Positions 6,931 through 9,863 of a stretch of 9,863 nt of DNA are shown here, in pieces. The position numbers and the translations under genes are program-made. Each line of letters opens with the position of its first letter. The first letter of the stretch is position 1. This DNA is from DAOTUL01 sp034437435 (GTDB lineage: Bacteria > Chloroflexota > Anaerolineae > Aggregatilineales > Phototrophicaceae). The stretch is from the NCBI GenBank assembly GCA_964417785.1, contig CAYQJO010000164.1, positions 1 through 9,863 on the forward strand, in the 5' to 3' direction. The notes beneath the pieces are model-generated. The model saw only the letters and a program-made list of their open reading frames with translations, was not told where the DNA came from and did no database searches.

Positions 6931-7752
6931 ATGGTATCGCAAGAATTGATCGATCAGTTTGTAAACGAAGGCTATGCAGTGGCACGCGGGTTATTCTCGC
7001 CGCAGGAGGTGGAGGCGTACAAGGCGCACTTCATGGCGATGAACAAAACCCGGATGGACAATCTTGATGAACGTCTGGACCCCAACGAACCGCTGGCGAA
7101 ATATCCGCGCATCATGCAGCCACACCGGCATGACGAAACGAGCCGGAACTGGCTGCTTGATCCGCGTCTCGATACCTGGATGACGGCGCTGCTGGGGGAG
7201 TCGCCTTACGCCGTCCAGACCATGTTTTACTTCAAGCCCCCCGGTTCGCGTGGGCAGGCGCTGCACCAGGACCAGTTCTTCCTGCGCGTGCAGCCTGGGA
7301 CCTGCCTGGCGGCCTGGATGGCGGTGGACGAGTGCGACACAGCTAACGGCTGCCTCCAGGTGGTGTCGGGAACGCAAAATCTGCCGGTGCTTTGCAGCAA
7401 GGATGCGGACCCGGACGAGAGCTTTACCCGCGATACAGTCGATCTACCGGAAGGGATGACACCGGTCCCGGTCGAGATGCAGCCGGGCGATGTACTCTTC
7501 TTTAACGGGCAGGTGGTACATGGCAGCTATCCCAACGTGACCGCCGACCGCTTCCGCCGCTCTTTGATCGGACATTACATTGTCGCTGAAGCAGAAAAAG
7601 TGGCACAATGGTATCATCCGGTGTTGAAAATGGACGGTACTGAAGTTGAACTCGGCACCAGCCAGCACGGCGGCCCCTGTGGTGTGTGGGTGGACCGCGA
7701 CGGTGGGCAGGTAGCCGAGGTGATTGGCATAGAGACAAGGCAGAATGACTGA
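6931..7752 (+). CDS. PhyH-family Fe(II)/2-oxoglutarate-dependent dioxygenase
   Basis: Cytoplasmic non-haem iron oxygenase of 273 residues in the phytanoyl-CoA dioxygenase family, which hydroxylates or oxidatively cleaves substrates using O2 and 2-oxoglutarate. The facial triad is readable as H112-x-D114 (in A-L-H-Q-D-Q-F-F) and H197 (in V-V-H-G-S-Y-P-N). Arg209 or Arg210, 12-13 residues after the distal His, is the likely 2-oxoglutarate carboxylate ligand. Typical neighbours are present: the N-terminal F-V-N-E-G-Y-A-V-A-R-G-L-F opening, M-F-Y-F-K-P-P-G-S before the triad, W-M-A-V-D-E-C-D-T-A-N-G-C-L-Q-V-V-S-G-T after it, and P-G-D-V-L-F-F-N-G. The full length and intact residues suggest an active enzyme. 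The substrate is not deducible; this family covers lipids, ectoine, phosphonates and natural products. GGAG eight bases upstream supports ATG 6931. The stop overlaps the next start (TGATG). Confidence 0.92.
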   Translation: MVSQELIDQFVNEGYAVARGLFSPQEVEAYKAHFMAMNKTRMDNLDERLDPNEPLAKYPRIMQPHRHDETSRNWLLDPRLDTWMTALLGESPYAVQTMFYFKPPGSRGQALHQDQFFLRVQPGTCLAAWMAVDECDTANGCLQVVSGTQNLPVLCSKDADPDESFTRDTVDLPEGMTPVPVEMQPGDVLFFNGQVVHGSYPNVTADRFRRSLIGHYIVAEAEKVAQWYHPVLKMDGTEVELGTSQHGGPCGVWVDRDGGQVAEVIGIETRQND

Positions 7753-8888
7753 TGAACACCCGCCAGCGTTTTCAGGCGACCATGCACTACCAGCCGCGTG
7801 ATCGCTCCCCAATTTGTGACTTTAACTTCTGGGATGAGACCCTGCCAACATGGCACGAGCAGGGTTTGCCCACCTATGTGAATCGCAGAAACAGCGATGA
7901 TTTTTTCGGTATGGATGTGCTGATTGAGGGGGGCGGAGCCGGTGTGAGCGTCGGCCTGTCGCCAGCTTTCGAGTACAAAGTGCTGGAAGATCGCGGCGAT
8001 CACGAGATTGTGCAGCAGGAGGACGGCGTCCGGGTGCTGCGCAAGAAGTTCATGGGGTCGATCCCGCAGCACCAGGGGCATCTGCTGGTTGACCGGGAAA
8101 GCTGGCGCGAACACTACAAACCCCGGCTGGACCCGGACGATCCATCACGCTATCCGGATGACTGGGACGAACGAGTCAAGGATTGGTGCGATCCCGACCG
8201 CGACCATGTGGTTATCTTGCCCGGTGGCAGCCTCTACGGCAAAATCCGCGACTGGATGGGCGTGGAAAATGTCTCCCTCGTCATTTACGACGATCCGGCC
8301 TGGTTTGAGGAGATGGTGGAGACCTGCGCTGACTGCATCATCGGCACCCTGACCCGCGTGCTGGAAACCGGCGGGCAGTTCGACGCCTGCGGTATGTGGG
8401 AGGATATGGCCTATAATCGCGGTCCGCTCATCAGCCCGAAACATTTCAAGCAGTATCTGGTGCCGCATTACCGCCGCATCACCGATTTGCTCCACCGTTA
8501 CGGTGTCGATGTGATCTGGTTGGACTGTGATGGCAATATCGAGAAGCTGGTACCGCTGTGGTTTGATGCCGGGGTCAACTGCATGTTCCCGCTGGAAGTG
8601 GGGACGTGGGGGGCGGATCCGATTGCCTACCGGCAGCAGTACGGCAAGGACCTGCTCATCATGGGCGGTTTCGATAAGCATATTCTGGCGGAGAGCAAAG
8701 CGGCGATTGAGCGCGAGGTTCACCGGCTGACACTGCTGGTGGAACAGGGCGGCTACATCGGTTTCTGTGATCACCGTGTGCCGCCCGATGTTCCGTTAGA
8801 CAATTACGTTTTCTATCTTGAGACGGTCCGGCGCGAATGGGGCAAAAACACCAATCTGCGTCCGCTACACAGCGCCGAGATCGGCTAG
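7752..8888 (+). CDS. URO-D-like (uroporphyrinogen decarboxylase/corrinoid methyltransferase fold) protein
   Basis: Protein of 378 residues of the wider URO-D/MtaA TIM-barrel superfamily. It opens with M-N-T-R-Q-R-F-Q-A-T-M-H-Y, as these proteins do, and carries the family's C-terminal pattern: D-V-I-W-L-D-C-D-G-N-I (about 253-263), D-A-G-V-N-C-M-F-P-L-E-V (about 272-283), I-M-G-G-F-D-K (about 303-309) and G-G-Y-I-G-F-C-D-H-R-V-P-P-D-V-P (about 333-348). It lacks the N-terminal R-Q-A-G-R-Y signature of true HemE, so it is not expected to make coproporphyrinogen. It also has D258-C-D260-G where zinc-dependent MtaA-type enzymes carry H-x-C-G, so methylcobamide:thiol methyltransfer is not assured. 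Its ATG overlaps the dioxygenase stop, indicating translational coupling and probably a joint pathway. No corrinoid protein or reductive activator is in the window. Function remains unassigned; the 3' end overlaps the convergent aldolase by 24 nt. Confidence 0.85.
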   Translation: MNTRQRFQATMHYQPRDRSPICDFNFWDETLPTWHEQGLPTYVNRRNSDDFFGMDVLIEGGGAGVSVGLSPAFEYKVLEDRGDHEIVQQEDGVRVLRKKFMGSIPQHQGHLLVDRESWREHYKPRLDPDDPSRYPDDWDERVKDWCDPDRDHVVILPGGSLYGKIRDWMGVENVSLVIYDDPAWFEEMVETCADCIIGTLTRVLETGGQFDACGMWEDMAYNRGPLISPKHFKQYLVPHYRRITDLLHRYGVDVIWLDCDGNIEKLVPLWFDAGVNCMFPLEVGTWGADPIAYRQQYGKDLLIMGGFDKHILAESKAAIEREVHRLTLLVEQGGYIGFCDHRVPPDVPLDNYVFYLETVRREWGKNTNLRPLHSAEIG

Positions 8889-9701
8889 TGCTTTCTCTAC
8901 GCCGATGCCTTCGTGGATCATGGCGTGGAGAGTCCGCATCATACGACCGGGGTCGGGGGCCTGAATGACGTTGCGTCCGATGAACATACCGCTGGCCCCG
9001 GCTTCCAGTGCGCCGTCGACCATTTCCAGAGCTTCGCGCAGGTTGGTGGTCTTCGGTCCACCCGCGATGAGAATGGGCCGGAAGGCGGCTTCCACCACCG
9101 TTGCAAACGATTGCGCGTCGCCGCTGTAATCGGTCTTGAGCAGGTCCGCGCCAATCTCCGATGCCATCCGTGTGCCGAGTGCGATATAGCGGGCGTCGTA
9201 TTCGTTCTCGCCCACGCGCAGCCCTCGCGCCATCGGCTCGATGATGCAGCCCATACCGAGACGATCACACGCCTGGACCATACCTGCGACGGCTTCGACC
9301 TGCTGCGCCTCGGCGTCAGGATCGTCGTAGCCGATGAACATATAGGCCAGCACCGCATCGGCACCCAGGCGGCAGGCGTCTTCGACACTGGCGATCATGC
9401 GCCCGCGTCCCTCAGCGCTGCCCAGATCGTCCGTCCCGCGCCAGCGATTGGTCCAGTCCACCCGCAGAATCAGCGCCGGAGCGCCGCGTCCGGCGAACAC
9501 CTGCGGGAAAGTTTTGGCCGTGCCGGGACTGATGAGAAAAGCGTCGGCCCCGGATTCTGCCAGAGTTTCCAGCACCCGTCCGGGATTCAATGTGCCGGCA
9601 ATTGGCCCCAGATGCAGGCCGTGATCGAAGGCGATCACGGCTGCCCGTCCGCTCTTGGGGTTGAGAATGCGTCCCAACCGAATCGTTTTTCCTGTTGTCA
9701 T
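8865..9701 (-). CDS. DhnA/LsrF-type class I aldolase
   Basis: TIM-barrel Schiff-base aldolase of 278 residues, in the DhnA-type fructose-bisphosphate aldolase/LsrF family, which cleaves phosphorylated ketoses or related compounds. It shows V-I-A-F-D-H-G-L near residues 22-29, S-P-G-T near 58-61, R-V-D-W around 80-83, E-P-M near 155-157, and the probable Schiff-base lysine K189 in D-L-L-K-T-D-Y-S-G-D. I-A-G-G-P-K-T and G-A-S-G-M-F-I-G-R-N-V follow and bind phosphate in this family. ATG 9701 has AGGAG five bases upstream; the longer frame to 9821 actually overlaps the upstream kinase in another frame and is not the start. It follows the kinase by 22 nt, forming a kinase-aldolase unit. The exact substrate is unknown: fructose-1,6-bisphosphate, a tagatose-type sugar or an LsrF-like one are all possible. 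Confidence 0.9.
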   Translation of the reverse strand: MTTGKTIRLGRILNPKSGRAAVIAFDHGLHLGPIAGTLNPGRVLETLAESGADAFLISPGTAKTFPQVFAGRGAPALILRVDWTNRWRGTDDLGSAEGRGRMIASVEDACRLGADAVLAYMFIGYDDPDAEAQQVEAVAGMVQACDRLGMGCIIEPMARGLRVGENEYDARYIALGTRMASEIGADLLKTDYSGDAQSFATVVEAAFRPILIAGGPKTTNLREALEMVDGALEAGASGMFIGRNVIQAPDPGRMMRTLHAMIHEGIGVEKALADLGAV

Positions 9702-9705
9702 TGGT

Positions 9706-9711
9706 TCTCCT
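9706..9711 (-). promoter_or_regulatory. Ribosome binding site of the aldolase
   Basis: AGGAG on the minus strand, five bases before ATG 9701, is the strongest Shine-Dalgarno in the window and fixes the start against the 40-residue longer frame. Confidence 0.75.
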
Positions 9712-9723
9712 GATGCAAGTTCG

Positions 9724-9863
9724 TTAAAAACCCGGAATTGTCTCCGGGCGGGCGGTCCATATCCGCGATACGGTCTCGTCCCAGGTGCGTACACCGCTGG
9801 TGGAGTCTGCTGCTTCGACATTACATGCGCCGACGGCTGCCGCCATGTGCAGGCACTCGTCTA
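9724..9863 (-). CDS. PfkB-family carbohydrate kinase, C-terminal end (partial)
   Basis: The minus strand is open from the right edge (first whole codon ends at 9861) to TAA 9724-9726, giving 45 residues. They include H-M-A-A-A-V-G-A-C-N-V-E-A-A-D-S-T-S-G-V-R-T-W-D-E-T in short runs, the helix and closing segment seen at the end of ribokinase/PfkB-type sugar kinases, where A-A-A-V-G-A is followed by a Gly-rich turn. The catalytic G-A-G-D motif would lie upstream, outside the window. The family phosphorylates sugars or nucleosides with ATP. It is cotranscribed with the aldolase 22 nt downstream, matching the phosphorylate-then-cleave logic of LacC/LacD-type or sulfo-EMP-type pairs. The reading frame is too short for an automatic ORF list, so it is easily missed. 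Which sugar it uses cannot be told. Confidence 0.8.
   Translation of the reverse strand, partial: DECLHMAAAVGACNVEAADSTSGVRTWDETVSRIWTARPETIPGF
9726..9748 (-). terminator. Terminator-like hairpin at the kinase stop, upstream of the aldolase
   Basis: On the minus strand the stem CCCGGA (9748-9743) pairs perfectly with TCCGGG (9736-9731) around the loop GACAAT (9742-9737), and five T follow directly (9730-9726). A flanking G-T wobble can extend it to seven pairs. This has the form of an intrinsic terminator but is short-stemmed. It spans the last codons and the stop of the kinase, with the aldolase ribosome site about 15 bases beyond. It may be a partial terminator (attenuator) within the operon. 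Confidence 0.5.

Noticed and set aside
6414..7067. Plus-strand open frame across the AraC gene and the divergent promoter
   Set aside because: It is antisense to a clear AraC protein, crosses the promoter gap and runs into the PhyH gene in another frame; no recognisable domain.
7752..8888. Annotation of the URO-D-like gene as hemE of haem biosynthesis
   Set aside because: The HemE N-terminal signature is missing and the neighbours are not haem genes.
8913..9713. Long plus-strand open frame opposite the aldolase
   Set aside because: It is a shadow of the well-supported minus-strand aldolase; its translation is rich in His/Arg/Gly and shows no family motif.
9702..9821. Forty-residue N-terminal extension of the aldolase
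   Set aside because: It overlaps the kinase reading frame, precedes a strong ribosome site at 9706-9711 and has no resemblance to the aldolase family N-terminus.

Overview
The window is moderately GC-rich and densely coded, with eight complete or nearly complete genes and partial genes at both edges. The flavour is that of a free-living bacterium of the Chloroflexota (Anaerolineae-like). I base this on a secreted protein built from a Thr/Pro linker plus four pre-peptidase C-terminal (PPC) domains, a GTAGGGAC-type palindromic intergenic element, and the mix of AraC, PhyH and URO-D-like genes. This placement is inference; nothing in the window, such as rRNA, proves it.

Layout. Positions 1-2013 (+) hold the 3' part of a large secreted/surface PPC-repeat protein whose N-terminus lies outside the window. 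Positions 2014-2146 form a convergent intergenic gap with a striking double-hairpin inverted repeat. An OmpR-type response regulator (2147-2854, -) is divergent from a membrane family-2 glycosyltransferase (about 3000-4424, +). A two-gene unit follows: an RsuA/RluB-type pseudouridine synthase (4480-5286) overlapping by 20 nt a PlsC-type acyltransferase (5267-6031).

The right third looks like an accessory metabolic locus. An AraC-family regulator (5964-6887, -) is separated by only 43 bp from a divergent pair made of a PhyH-type 2-oxoglutarate/Fe(II) dioxygenase (6931-7752) and a URO-D/corrinoid-methyltransferase-like protein (7752-8888), whose start and stop codons overlap. Facing them on the minus strand is a second unit: the C-terminus of a PfkB-family sugar kinase (9724 to beyond the right edge), then a DhnA/LsrF-type class I aldolase (8865-9701). 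A terminator-like hairpin with a T-run sits exactly on the kinase stop codon and may set the kinase:aldolase ratio.

How they may work together. The AraC protein probably controls the PhyH/URO-D-like pair in response to a small molecule. The kinase and aldolase form a classic phosphorylate-then-cleave module for a sugar or sugar-like substrate. Whether both units serve one catabolic pathway is a hypothesis from proximity only. The left two thirds (surface protein, regulator, glycosyltransferase, rRNA modification, lipid synthesis) look like ordinary cell-envelope and housekeeping genes.
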